Shown piece after piece: positions 8,428 through 16,857 of a stretch of 64,000 bases of DNA. Source of the DNA: an uncultured Dermabacter sp. GTDB lineage: Bacteria; Actinomycetota; Actinomycetes; Actinomycetales; Dermabacteraceae. Location: assembly GCA_947252755.1 (NCBI GenBank), contig CAMXWV010000005.1, forward strand, positions 1 through 64,000, written 5' to 3'. Under the pieces are notes generated by a model. It searched no databases and had not been told where the DNA came from. It saw only the letters and a program-made list of their open reading frames with translations. The position numbers and the translations under genes were made by a program. The number at the start of each line of letters is the position of its first letter. Within the stretch, counting starts at the first letter, position 1.

Positions 8428-9315
8428 TTAGGATTCGGCGTGCCCTTGACGCCAGTAGCTCATGAAGGCCACCCGATCGCGGGGGCAGCCTCGTTCGCGT
8501 ACGAGGAGGCGGCGCATACGTTGCACAGCCCCTTTTTCGCCTGCCAACCAGGCAAAATGCTCGCCGTCGGCATTTCCGGCGGGTTCGTCCCACAGGATTC
8601 CAGCGTCATCGTCAAGGCCATCGACCGCTACGCTTTCGGCCGCTTCGGGCGGCCACGTCAGCGTGTGAAGTTCGCGTTCGAGCAGGCTTCCGGGAGCCTC
8701 ACCTTCGCGGCACAGCACTCTAACGTCAACCCCGGGCGGGGCCGTGAGAGGCCATGCATCCTCAGGGGTCGGCATCTCGACCAGAATCGTGCCGACGGCA
8801 TCTGGGGCCAGTGAGGCAGCGATGTTGGCTACAGCCGGTGCCGCGGTTTCGTCGCCAGCCACCAGGATCTGCTTGGCACTACCCGGATGCCAGGCCAGGC
8901 CAATGGTGTCAATGTTCTTGAAATCGGCGCGGGGGACGGCTACGACGAGCCGATCGCCAGCAGCCACGGTTTCGATCCACCGGCCCGCGGGGCCGCTGGT
9001 ACCGTGGCGAACCACATCGACGTCGAGCTCGGCCATGTCTGGACGCATTGCCCGTGCCGTGTATGTCCTCACGGACGGCTGATCAGTTGGCGGTAGAGAC
9101 ACGAGGGCGTCATACCAACCTGGGATACGCGGGATGTCCTCCAGTGCGTCACCGTGGTATCGGGGCAGCACGAGCTTGATCCGACGGTCAAGGCAAAGCG
9201 GAGCAGCCTTCTTAAGTCCTTCTCCGCTTAGGGTGACTCGACGCATCGAGGGGCACAGGTCGCGCACTGCGTCGACGCGGACCTCAACCGCGGTATACGA
9301 GAGCTTCGATCTCAT
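8428..9315 (-). CDS. Siderophore-interacting protein (ferric-siderophore reductase, SIP/ViuB family)
   Basis: A 295-residue cytosolic FAD-binding reductase that releases iron from imported ferric siderophores. The FAD-binding motif is VRTYTAR, and it is followed by a C-terminal NAD(P)H-binding SIP domain (QILVAGDETAAPAVANI, ending AFMSYWRQGHAES). The ATG at 9315 is preferred; an upstream TTG frame would run into the DtxR-type operator. It is the first gene of the operon, so reduction and uptake are expressed together. Confidence 0.9.
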   Translation of the reverse strand: MRSKLSYTAVEVRVDAVRDLCPSMRRVTLSGEGLKKAAPLCLDRRIKLVLPRYHGDALEDIPRIPGWYDALVSLPPTDQPSVRTYTARAMRPDMAELDVDVVRHGTSGPAGRWIETVAAGDRLVVAVPRADFKNIDTIGLAWHPGSAKQILVAGDETAAPAVANIAASLAPDAVGTILVEMPTPEDAWPLTAPPGVDVRVLCREGEAPGSLLERELHTLTWPPEAAESVAVDGLDDDAGILWDEPAGNADGEHFAWLAGEKGAVQRMRRLLVRERGCPRDRVAFMSYWRQGHAES

Positions 9316-9334
9316 GCCGTACAACGTACCATAA

Positions 9335-9353
9335 TTAGGCAAGGCTCACCTTA
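9335..9353. promoter_or_regulatory. DtxR/IdeR iron box upstream of the siderophore operon
   Basis: TTAGGCAAGGCTCACCTTA matches the DtxR/IdeR consensus TTAGGTTAGGCTAACCTAA at 15 of 19 positions. It ends 20 bp before the siderophore-interacting protein start and would overlap its promoter. Binding by iron-loaded DtxR/IdeR would repress the operon when iron is plentiful. The site also lies upstream of the divergent UvrA-like gene, but over 220 bp away from it. Confidence 0.85.
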
Positions 9354-9563
9354 CTTAATTCATTCGCGCCCTTCCTCGCCGCAACGGCATACGGGAAAAA
9401 GAGGCCGTCGCGCAGGAGACCGGTGAGCGCTTCAGCGCCGGCGAGGCCCTCACAGATCTCAACTGATAACAACCGACTACCTCGTTCCGAGTCGGGCATA
9501 TCGCGAGAGCGTGATGCCACACCGATGACAACCACTATCGATAAGGGGCACAGTCCGCGAGGT

Positions 9564-9569
9564 TAAAGT
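9564..9569 (+). promoter_or_regulatory. Putative leaderless promoter (-10 box) of uvrA-like gene
   Basis: TAAAGT lies seven bases before the ATG at 9577. This spacing would place the transcription start on the start codon, which supports 9577 as the start. No ribosome binding site is visible. Confidence 0.5.
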
Positions 9570-9576
9570 AGCCACC

Positions 9577-12175
9577 ATGCCCCACTCCACGTCCGAGCCC
9601 CCGACTTCGCATGCTACGACGCGCGCGAGGCACGATCCGATGATCCGGGTGCGCGATGTGCATCTTCACAACCTGAAACACGTCGACGTCGACCTGCCCC
9701 GCAATACCCTCGTGGCGGTCACCGGCGTATCAGGTTCGGGCAAGTCCAGCCTGGCCTTCGGCACCATCCATGGGGAGGCGCAGCGTCGCTACCTGGAGTC
9801 GGTCTCCCCCCTTCGCGCGCCGTCTCATCGGTGGCGCGGTCAACCCGCGCGTAGGGTCAGTGACAGGCCTGCCGCCGACGGTGGCCCTGCAGCAATCCAC
9901 CACCCTCGGTGCGGCACGCTCCTCCGTGGGGACGATCTCAAATATCTCTAATAGTGTTCGGCTGCTCTTTTCCCGATCCGGCAGCTACCCGGGCGGTATG
10001 CGCGAGCGGCTGGAATACGGCAGGCTCGACTCCGACGCTTTCTCTCCCAACACCACCGCCGGCATGTGCCCCGAGTGCCAGGGAACCGGCACCGTGCACC
10101 GGCCGACGGAAGAGTCGATGGTGCCGGATCCCAGCCTGTCCATCTGGGACGGCGCGATCGCCGCGTGGCCCGGAGCGTGGCTTGGAAAGAACTTCCGGGA
10201 CATCCTGGGCGCCCTCGGCTACCCGCTCGATATCCCGTGGCGGGATATTCCGCAAGAGGATCGCGACTGGATCCTGTTCACAGATGAGAAGCCGGTGGTC
10301 ACCGTCCGTCCGGTTCGGGACGAAAACGCCGTGCATCTGTCATATCAAGGCAAATGGCGCTCGGTTGCCACCTACCTCACCGAGACCCTGGCGGAGACGG
10401 GATCGGATAAGACCCGCCGCCGGATGCTCTCCTTCTTGCATTCATCGACGTGCCCGACGTGCCAGGGCCGCGGTTTTCAGCCGGACACCTTGCAAGTCAC
10501 CTACGCCGGTCACGCTATCGACGAATTCAACGACTTGGCGTTGAAGGACGTGCTGATTATGTTGGAGGACCGCCTCCAGCGCTTGGCGGGGATCGCGAAA
10601 CAGCAGTGGAACGAGCACGACGAGGCCGAAGAACTGCTGCTGGATCAGGTGCTGCCCACGGTGCGCGCGGCAATCGAGCTAGGGCTCGGGCACCTGAGCC
10701 TCTCCCGCCCGGCACGGAGCTTGTCTGCGGGTGAGCACCAGCGCCTGCGCTTAGCCTCCCAGTTAAACTCGAACCTGTTCGGCACCACCTATGTGCTGGA
10801 TGAGCCCTCGGCCGGTCTGCACGTCGTGGAGCGGAAGGCAGTTTCCGAGCTGCTGCAGCGCTTTATCGACGCGGGCAACTCGGTGCTTCTGGTTGAGCAC
10901 GATATGTCCCTCGTGGCGAAATGCGATTGGATCGTGGATATCGGCCCCTGCGCCGGTGAGCGCGGCGGAGAGCTGGTGTTCTCCGGCCCTATCGACCAGT
11001 TCCGCGCCAACGCCGAGCAGCTGGACTCCCCCACAGCGACTGCCTTGAATGAGAGCTTCCCTGAGCTGAGGGACACCCCTGCAGAAACCGGTGACTCCAT
11101 CGGCCTTCGCGGCGTGCACGCGCGCGCCTTCGACGGGGTCGACGTGGACTTCCCGCTAGGTGCGCTCACCGCGGTCACGGGCGTGTCCGGTTCCGGCAAA
11201 TCCACCCTGGTCACCGGGGTGCTAGCCGACGTGGCATCCCGCGCGGCTAAGCAGGTGGTCGGCGCCGACGAGGTCTCGGACGAGGATCCGGATGCTGACT
11301 CCACGGCAGGCTCCGACCACTCCCGGGATTTCCGGGTGGAGAGCGCAACGGGGATCGATAGCATCCGTCGGTTGGTTCACATCACGCAGAAGCCGATTGG
11401 ACGAACGGTGCGTTCCACCGTCGCGACCTACACGGGTCTTTTCGATGCCGTCCGCAGGCTGTTTGCTGATACCCCAGAGGCCAAACGGCGGGGTATGTCG
11501 GTATCGGACTTTTCCTATAACACGAAAAAGGGTCGCTGCCCGGAGTGCGATGGGGCGGGCAGTATCGAAGTTGAGCTAGTGTTCCTGCCCGGCACGTACA
11601 CCACCTGCCCGGCCTGCCACGGCAAGCGCTATAAGCCGGAGATTCTCGAGGTGCAGTGGAGCGGCCGCAGCATCGCGGATATCTTGGCGTTCACCGTGGA
11701 CGAGGCGCTCGAGGTCTTCGCCGAGGAGCCGAGGATTCTGCGCTCCGTCGAATTCCTGCACGCACTCGGCCTAGGCTACCTGCGGCTGGGGCAGGGCTCC
11801 CCGGAACTCTTGGGCGGGGAGGCGCAGCGCATCAAGCTGGCCTCCGAAATGCAACGCGGCTCCAGCCGCAAGCACAGCCTGTACCTCCTAGACGAGCCTA
11901 CGACGGGGCTGCACCCGGCGGACGTTGATCTATTGCTGACCCAGCTGCGTCGCCTGGTCGATGACGGCGCGACGGTGGTCGTCGTCGAGCACGACCTCCG
12001 GGTGATCGCGCAGGCCGACCACGTCATCGACGTCGGCCCAGGAGCCGGAGATGAGGGTGGCCAAATCCTGGTCACCGGAACACCGGCGGCGGTCGCCCAG
12101 CATGCTCTGCATCGGGATTCGCGCTCGGTGACGGCCCAGGTGTTGGCCGATCGAGCCGGTATAAGCCAAGCCTGA
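9577..12175 (+). pseudogene. UvrA-like ABC ATPase, frameshifted in a C6 tract
   Basis: Encodes an ~865-residue tandem ABC protein of the UvrA superfamily (excinuclease subunit A-like or DrrC-like, linked to DNA damage or drug tolerance). The first Walker A is VSGSGKSSL and the second is VSGSGKSTL. Zinc-finger cysteine motifs are CPECQGTG, CPTCQGRG, CPECDGAG and CPACHGKR; signatures are LSAGEHQRLRLA and LGGEAQRIKLA. The N-terminal 80 residues are in one frame and the rest in another. Deleting one C from the six-C run at 9806-9811 restores the continuous reading SVSPFARRLIGGAVNP. Either the gene is inactive, the tract is phase-variable, or it is a sequencing error. Confidence 0.8.
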
Positions 12176-12230
12176 GAATCTGAACGCCAAAGACCCAGTC
12201 GCCCAATTATGACGGTGCGTGCGCTTTAGG

Positions 12231-12265
12231 GGCTCATCCGACTACACCCTGGATTCGGATGAGCC
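12231..12265 (+). terminator. Hairpin after uvrA-like gene, possible terminator
   Basis: GGCTCATCCGA at 12231-12241 pairs perfectly with TCGGATGAGCC at 12255-12265 across a 13-nt loop, 55 bp after the UvrA-like stop codon. There is no U-tract, so it may not be an intrinsic terminator. The right arm is part of an ISL3-like terminal repeat, so the hairpin could be of mobile-element origin. Confidence 0.4.
12242..12265 (-). repeat. Solo ISL3-like terminal inverted repeat
   Basis: On the minus strand this reads GGCTCATCCGAATCCAGGG and then TGTAG. It matches the 24-bp terminal repeat of the intact ISL3 element at 18 positions, including both ends (GGCTC and AGGGTGTAG). No transposase lies next to it, so it looks like a scar of a related, different element. 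Confidence 0.5.
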
Positions 12266-12380
12266 GAGAAACCGCTCACGCGCACTCGGTTCGACAAATT
12301 GGGGAAAGCTTTGGCAGGCGAACCATCACGGATCCCGGACAGTGCCGTCCCGGAGTGGGTCTCCGCGCGAGCGGGGTCTG

Positions 12381-12438
12381 GTGAACGTGAGAATGGTGCG
12401 GTATCCCGGCGGTTTAGCGCACGCCTCTCACGTTCTGC
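12381..12438. repeat. Palindromic repeat element, copy 3
   Basis: A 58-bp palindrome related to the copies at 166 and 299. The left arm starts GTGAACGTGAGAATGGTGCG; the right arm on the other strand starts GCAGAACGTGAGAGGCGTGC. The outer GAACGTGAGA / TCTCACGTTC arms pair perfectly, better than in the other two copies. Confidence 0.7.
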
Positions 12439-12662
12439 GTGGGGGTGCTCACAAGGTAATGGGGGAGGGGAGTCGAGGGTAAGCGCGAGGGAGTGGCCTA
12501 GACCTAACGCGGGGGATCGCTGCCGTGACGCGTGGGAGGCGAGTCGGCGCTGCGCGCACCCCAACCGAGGAGCAGTCCCTGACCGCGCCCGGCGCCCTGG
12601 AAAAGGGTAGGATCGAGGGGTGGCTGCGGCCGCACTGCACCCCCGAGAATGAAGGATCCCGG

Positions 12663-13670
12663 ATGTCGTCGTTCGCATTGCCGGACAGCCTGGATGAAGC
12701 GTTTGCTGATTCCCTGCTTGCTGACCTGGCCGAGGTGGAGCGCCGCCTCAATGCGTCCGTAGCCACTCACGACGCGATGGCGAAATGGACAGCGAAGTAC
12801 CTGATCGAAGCCGGGGGGAAGCGGGTGCGCCCCATGTTGGTGCTCCTGGCTGCCCACCTGGGCTCCGGCACAAACGACGAGGTTCTTGACGCAGCCGTGC
12901 TCGTCGAGCTCACCCACTTGGCGAGTCTGTACCACGACGACGTCATGGACTCTGCTGAAACGCGGCGCGGTGCGCGCTCCGCTCACCACGTGTGGGGCAA
13001 CAATGTGGCCATCCTGACGGGTGACTTCCTTTTCGCCCGCGCCAGCGCACTCAGCGCTGAGCTCGGTCCGGAGGCTGTCAGGCTGCACGCTGCCACCTTC
13101 GAGCGTCTCTGCCTTGGCCAGTTGAACGAAACCGTCGGCCCCCAGGAAGGGGATGACGCGTTCGATCATTACATCTCGGTTCTTGCGAACAAGACCGGAT
13201 CTTTGATCGCCGCCGCAGGGATCCTTGGCGCCCGCCACGGCGGTGCCCCGGACAGAATCGTTGAGGCCATGTCTCGGTACGGCGAGGATGTGGGCATCGC
13301 GTTTCAACTCGCCGATGATGTGATCGACCTGCGGAGCAACCCAGAGATCAGCGGCAAGATCCCGGGCACTGACCTGCGCGAAGGCATCCCCACCATGCCG
13401 ACTCTGTTGCTTCGCCGTCGCGTAGCGGAAGGGGACCACTCCGACGCCACAACAGACACGCTGCGTGCGATCGACGCGGACCTCAGCGGTGACAGTGCTC
13501 TTGCGCATGCAGTGGGACTGCTGGCAGCGGATTCTGCGACGGATCGCACCCAGGAGCTCGCGGATCAATACGGAGAGAGCGCTCTTGAGATTGTGAGAGG
13601 CTTCCCGGAATCGCCTGCCCGTGCCGCTCTCTTGGAGTTCACCACTGCGCTGGTTCATCGCTCTGCCTGA
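12663..13670 (+). CDS. Polyprenyl diphosphate synthase (long-chain, all-trans)
   Basis: A 335-residue cytosolic prenyltransferase that extends farnesyl or geranyl diphosphate with isopentenyl diphosphate, most likely for the menaquinone side chain. GGKRVRP is at 51-57, the first aspartate-rich motif DDVMD at 92-96, and the second DDVID at 218-222. Length and the HLASLYHDDVMD context match heptaprenyl/nonaprenyl synthases. ATG at 12663 is preceded by AAGGA. The stop codon lies within a 27-bp tandem duplication. Confidence 0.9.
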   Translation: MSSFALPDSLDEAFADSLLADLAEVERRLNASVATHDAMAKWTAKYLIEAGGKRVRPMLVLLAAHLGSGTNDEVLDAAVLVELTHLASLYHDDVMDSAETRRGARSAHHVWGNNVAILTGDFLFARASALSAELGPEAVRLHAATFERLCLGQLNETVGPQEGDDAFDHYISVLANKTGSLIAAAGILGARHGGAPDRIVEAMSRYGEDVGIAFQLADDVIDLRSNPEISGKIPGTDLREGIPTMPTLLLRRRVAEGDHSDATTDTLRAIDADLSGDSALAHAVGLLAADSATDRTQELADQYGESALEIVRGFPESPARAALLEFTTALVHRSA

Positions 13671-13710
13671 GGCCGGCGTCGGCGGTGCTCTGCCTGAGGC
13701 CGGCGTCGGC
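13660..13710 (+). repeat. 27-bp tandem duplication over the polyprenyl synthase stop codon
   Basis: GCTCTGCCTGAGGCCGGCGT then CGGC occurs at 13660-13683 and again at 13687-13710, a period of 27 bp. The stop codon TGA is present in both copies. The duplication is recent enough to be perfect over 24 bases and probably arose by slippage or unequal crossover. Confidence 0.8.
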
Positions 13711-13940
13711 CGGCGTGGAATGCTCCAGAGAGCCGGCTGCCTCACCTGCCACCTCTCCACAACCATGGGCGAAATCCCCACCGGCAGGGGAGTTCGGTAT
13801 CCTCGTCAAGACGCCGCTCGCCGGCGCTCTGATCAACGCGGCACAGTCCCGAGTTTCCGCCGCTGCGATCACCAGCCCCTACCCGTTCACCGCTTCAGTC
13901 ACGACCATCAGCCCATCCAGGACCATCAGCAGAGGACGCT

Positions 13941-15341
13941 ATGACAATCACTTCTCACAGCACCGGGTCGAACGGCAGCAGCCCGACCTCCTCTGCCACT
14001 GCGCCCGGTTCCACAAAGGCAATCGCCCTCCTGCTTGACCTGATCATCGCGGGTGTGATCCCACTTGTTCTGGCCGGCATGGCAGAGCTTGTTTTCCTCA
14101 TCTCTGGAGGTCCCCGCCCAGGCATCGTGTACTGGCTTCTCTATACAGCAGCGGTGCTGCTGTTCCTGCTGGTACTCGGTGTCATTCTGATTTGTCGAGC
14201 GCGGTTCGGCACCAGCCCGGGCATGGCCATTGTGGGTATTCGAACAGTCAGGGATGGCGGCGTGAAGCAGACGATCAAATCACGTCGAGGTTCACGGAAC
14301 TCAGCAGCCCACACTGCGTCCCAGGGCGGCTACGCGCAGCACACCAATGCCGGTGCAGGGTTGCGGCACAGCGCTTCAACCGGGCAGTCGCCTTCTGTTT
14401 CCCAGTTCGCTCACGGGCACCAGGGGCAGAGCTACGAGCGGCAGGGGTATCAGCCGTCCGCGCAGAGCTATCCGTCAGCGCCGCCGTACCAGCCGACCCC
14501 CAACCAGCCGGCGCCAGTCCAACAGACTGGGAGCCAGTCGTCCTCCAGCTACCCCGCATCGGGCCCTGCACACTCGGCAGCTAGCGCACCGAGTGCCGGA
14601 GCGGCTCCTGCGGTCCACCAGGAGCCGGCAGTTCAGAGCTTCAGCGGCAGTGCGAATCGTGAGTCGTCGCAGCCCGCGCCTCGCAGCACCGGGCGGGTGT
14701 CCGCGCTGAGTGGGATCGCCGTTGAACGTTTCACCGCACCATCCGAACGGAACGCACCCGTCCCCAAGGACTCCGCTGTGCACAGCATCAATCAGGACGC
14801 TGTTCAGAACCTCGGCAAGCCTGCGGACCGGAACCCGGCAGACGCACCACGCCAGGGTGTGAACGGTCAGCCCGAACCCCCGACCCCTGAGCGTGGCGCG
14901 GCTCAGCCGGCTGAAGCGCCCACTGAAGTCTTTGCGCTTGACGATGCCCCCGACAGGACTCGCCTGATGTCCGCGTCGACCAGTCCCGCGCAGGACGCTG
15001 CGCCGGCGGCGCCCGCTGTAGCGTTCCATCTCGTTTTCGAGAACGGCGACCGCTATGGAGTGCGCGAAGCTGCTGTGCTCGGCCGCGGGCCCGCTGCGGC
15101 GGACGCTGCTGAAGCCGTTGCGATCGCAGATGAAGGGAAGTCCGTTTCAAAAACCCACGCAAGGATCGAGATCGGGGAACACGGGGTGGTGGTGACCGAT
15201 CTTGGCTCCACCAACGGCACAACTGTCACCGATCCGGACGGCATGGTCTATCCGGTGGTCGCTCACCAGGCCACAATCGTGCCTGAAGGGTGGACCCTCC
15301 AGCTCGGGGACCGCTCCGCTACGGTGGAGCGAGCTGCGTGA
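13941..15341 (+). CDS. RDD-family membrane protein with C-terminal FHA domain
   Basis: A 466-residue membrane-anchored phosphopeptide-binding protein. The N-terminal third is an RDD-like domain with two or three hydrophobic helices (LLLDLIIAGVIPLVLAG and YWLLYTAAVLLFLLVLGVIL) and the GTSPGMAIVGIRTV motif. A long Gln/Pro/Ser-rich disordered linker follows. The C-terminal FHA domain has GRG (about 381), SKTHAR (about 402-407) and STNGT (about 421-425), all phosphothreonine-binding residues. It is the first gene of the type VII-like cluster, and its stop overlaps the next start (GTGA). It probably tethers a phosphorylated partner to the membrane. Confidence 0.82.
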   Translation: MTITSHSTGSNGSSPTSSATAPGSTKAIALLLDLIIAGVIPLVLAGMAELVFLISGGPRPGIVYWLLYTAAVLLFLLVLGVILICRARFGTSPGMAIVGIRTVRDGGVKQTIKSRRGSRNSAAHTASQGGYAQHTNAGAGLRHSASTGQSPSVSQFAHGHQGQSYERQGYQPSAQSYPSAPPYQPTPNQPAPVQQTGSQSSSSYPASGPAHSAASAPSAGAAPAVHQEPAVQSFSGSANRESSQPAPRSTGRVSALSGIAVERFTAPSERNAPVPKDSAVHSINQDAVQNLGKPADRNPADAPRQGVNGQPEPPTPERGAAQPAEAPTEVFALDDAPDRTRLMSASTSPAQDAAPAAPAVAFHLVFENGDRYGVREAAVLGRGPAAADAAEAVAIADEGKSVSKTHARIEIGEHGVVVTDLGSTNGTTVTDPDGMVYPVVAHQATIVPEGWTLQLGDRSATVERAA

Positions 15342-16156
15342 ACACTCCGGCATTGAGTCATGGAGACCTGCTGACCGAGCCGATCCGGGTCCGCTCAGCA
15401 GGAGCAACTGATGTGGGCGCAGTGCGCTCAATGAACGAGGACTCCTACCTCGCAGGCGCCCCCATCTACCTGGTGGCCGACGGGATGGGCGGACACAACG
15501 CTGGCGAAGTGGCGAGCGCGATGGTGGTGGACCAGTTTGCGGACCTGATTGGGACCGATGACCTCACACCGGAGACCATCGCCGAATCGCTGATCTCCGC
15601 CTACGACCGCATCACGCAGATCAGCAGCGACTCCTCCAACGGCGCTGGAACCACAGTGGCGCTGGTGGGCACCGCATGGGACAACGACCAAGCGGCCTGG
15701 ATTGTGATGAATCTTGGGGACTCCCGCGTGTACCGGCTCAGCAACGGTGATTTCGAGCAGATCAGCATTGACCATTCCGTGGTGCAGGAGCTCGTCGACC
15801 GCGGGGACATCACCGCCGATGAGGCACGCGTTCACCCCTATCGGAACATGGTGACTCGAGCGCTGGGGCCCGGCCCGAACTCGCGCCCCGACTTCTGGCT
15901 TCTGCCGGCGATGCTCGGCGATCGATTCGTCATCTGCTCCGACGGCGTCAACGGTGAACTGGATGACTCCGTTATCGAGCAGGTCCTGCGCGAGACCGGT
16001 GACGTCAGGGATATTCCCGGCATTCTCGTGAAGCGCGCGGTTGAAGCCGGTGGCCGGGACAATGCCACGGTGGTTGCTCTGGAGGCTGTTCTGGAGGGCG
16101 CCACTGAGGACGTGGATCGCTTCTCCCTTTTCACTCTCGGCGACGACGACTCCTAA
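15338..16156 (+). CDS. PP2C-family serine/threonine phosphatase
   Basis: A 272-residue soluble metal-dependent protein phosphatase. The canonical motifs are in order: MNEDSYL, VADGMGGHNAGE, NLGDSRVYR, CSDGVNGEL and GGRDNATV, covering all metal-binding aspartates. Unlike PstP-type enzymes it has no transmembrane helix. The GTG start overlaps the stop of the FHA protein by GTGA, implying coupled translation. It would reverse the phosphorylation read by the FHA proteins of the same cluster. Confidence 0.9.
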   Translation: MNTPALSHGDLLTEPIRVRSAGATDVGAVRSMNEDSYLAGAPIYLVADGMGGHNAGEVASAMVVDQFADLIGTDDLTPETIAESLISAYDRITQISSDSSNGAGTTVALVGTAWDNDQAAWIVMNLGDSRVYRLSNGDFEQISIDHSVVQELVDRGDITADEARVHPYRNMVTRALGPGPNSRPDFWLLPAMLGDRFVICSDGVNGELDDSVIEQVLRETGDVRDIPGILVKRAVEAGGRDNATVVALEAVLEGATEDVDRFSLFTLGDDDS

Positions 16157-16167
16157 AAGCTGCTGCA

Positions 16168-16857
16168 GTGACGATCCGCGTGTGGAGTGCCTCCGGAGCC
16201 GCCCAGCTCATCGCAAGCAGCGGGCGGCTCCTGGTTCTGCCGCGCGGCACTCACCCGGACACCACTGAACAGGCGCATGCGCTTCTGCAGGATGCCGACG
16301 CGATCCAGCGCCTGCTCACCGCCCCGGATTCCGCGCCGTTGATCGTGATCGATTCAGCCCATACACCGCCGCGGATCGGTCTGCGCGGCCAGGCTGAGAT
16401 CACCGTCCTGCGCGCCGACGGCACCACCAGGACAGTTGTGGACCCGGAGGCGGGGGAGAGCACCCGGCCGCGCCCCGCCCACACTGAAACGCTCGACGCG
16501 ATCGGCGTGCACCTGGATCTGGGCAGCTCCGCTGCCTGCTCCACCATGCTGATCGACGGGATCACCGGCTCTGCCCGCGCCACGGTGTTGCTCAACCCGC
16601 CGGCTCCCGAAGGCTTGAGTCCGGAGGCGCAGAAGCAGATCGACCAATGGCGGCAGGCCAGTGCGTCCGCCACGTCAGCACCGTCTCGCGCCCCCAGCCT
16701 CCCGGACCGTGCCCGCACTGATCGTCTGCCCCGCGGCGCTGACTCCGCTGCCCGCGGCGCTGCTGATCAGCGCCGCTCAGGCAGTCGCATCGCCGATGCT
16801 TTCATCCGCGCCCAGCGGGCCCGCGCTGATCACCCATACACCGAGGAGCGCGGTTGA
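16168..16857 (+). CDS. Hypothetical protein of the type VII-like cluster
   Basis: A 229-residue soluble protein with no recognised family. The first ~145 residues look folded (TIRVWSASGAAQLIASSGRL, then PPRIGLRGQAEITVLRADG), with alternating short beta-like segments. The C-terminal ~80 residues are Ala/Arg/Ser/Pro-rich and probably disordered. It has no signal peptide or membrane helix. It starts with GTG and its stop overlaps the next ATG as ATGA, so it is made together with the phosphatase and the kinase-fold protein. Confidence 0.7.
   Translation: MTIRVWSASGAAQLIASSGRLLVLPRGTHPDTTEQAHALLQDADAIQRLLTAPDSAPLIVIDSAHTPPRIGLRGQAEITVLRADGTTRTVVDPEAGESTRPRPAHTETLDAIGVHLDLGSSAACSTMLIDGITGSARATVLLNPPAPEGLSPEAQKQIDQWRQASASATSAPSRAPSLPDRARTDRLPRGADSAARGAADQRRSGSRIADAFIRAQRARADHPYTEERG

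Larger units (their letters stand above)
12176..12662. other. Intergenic region with repeats and hairpin
   Basis: These 487 bases between the UvrA-like gene and the polyprenyl synthase carry an 11-bp perfect hairpin, a solo ISL3-like terminal repeat and copy 3 of the palindromic repeat. Near the downstream end, TAGGAT at 12608-12613 is a likely -10 box for the polyprenyl synthase, giving a leader of about 40 nt. No coding region was found. Confidence 0.6.

Noticed and set aside
9354..9535. A 66-codon minus-strand frame between the siderophore operon and the UvrA-like gene
   Set aside because: No ribosome binding site, no recognised motif, and it runs through the DtxR box; treated as intergenic.
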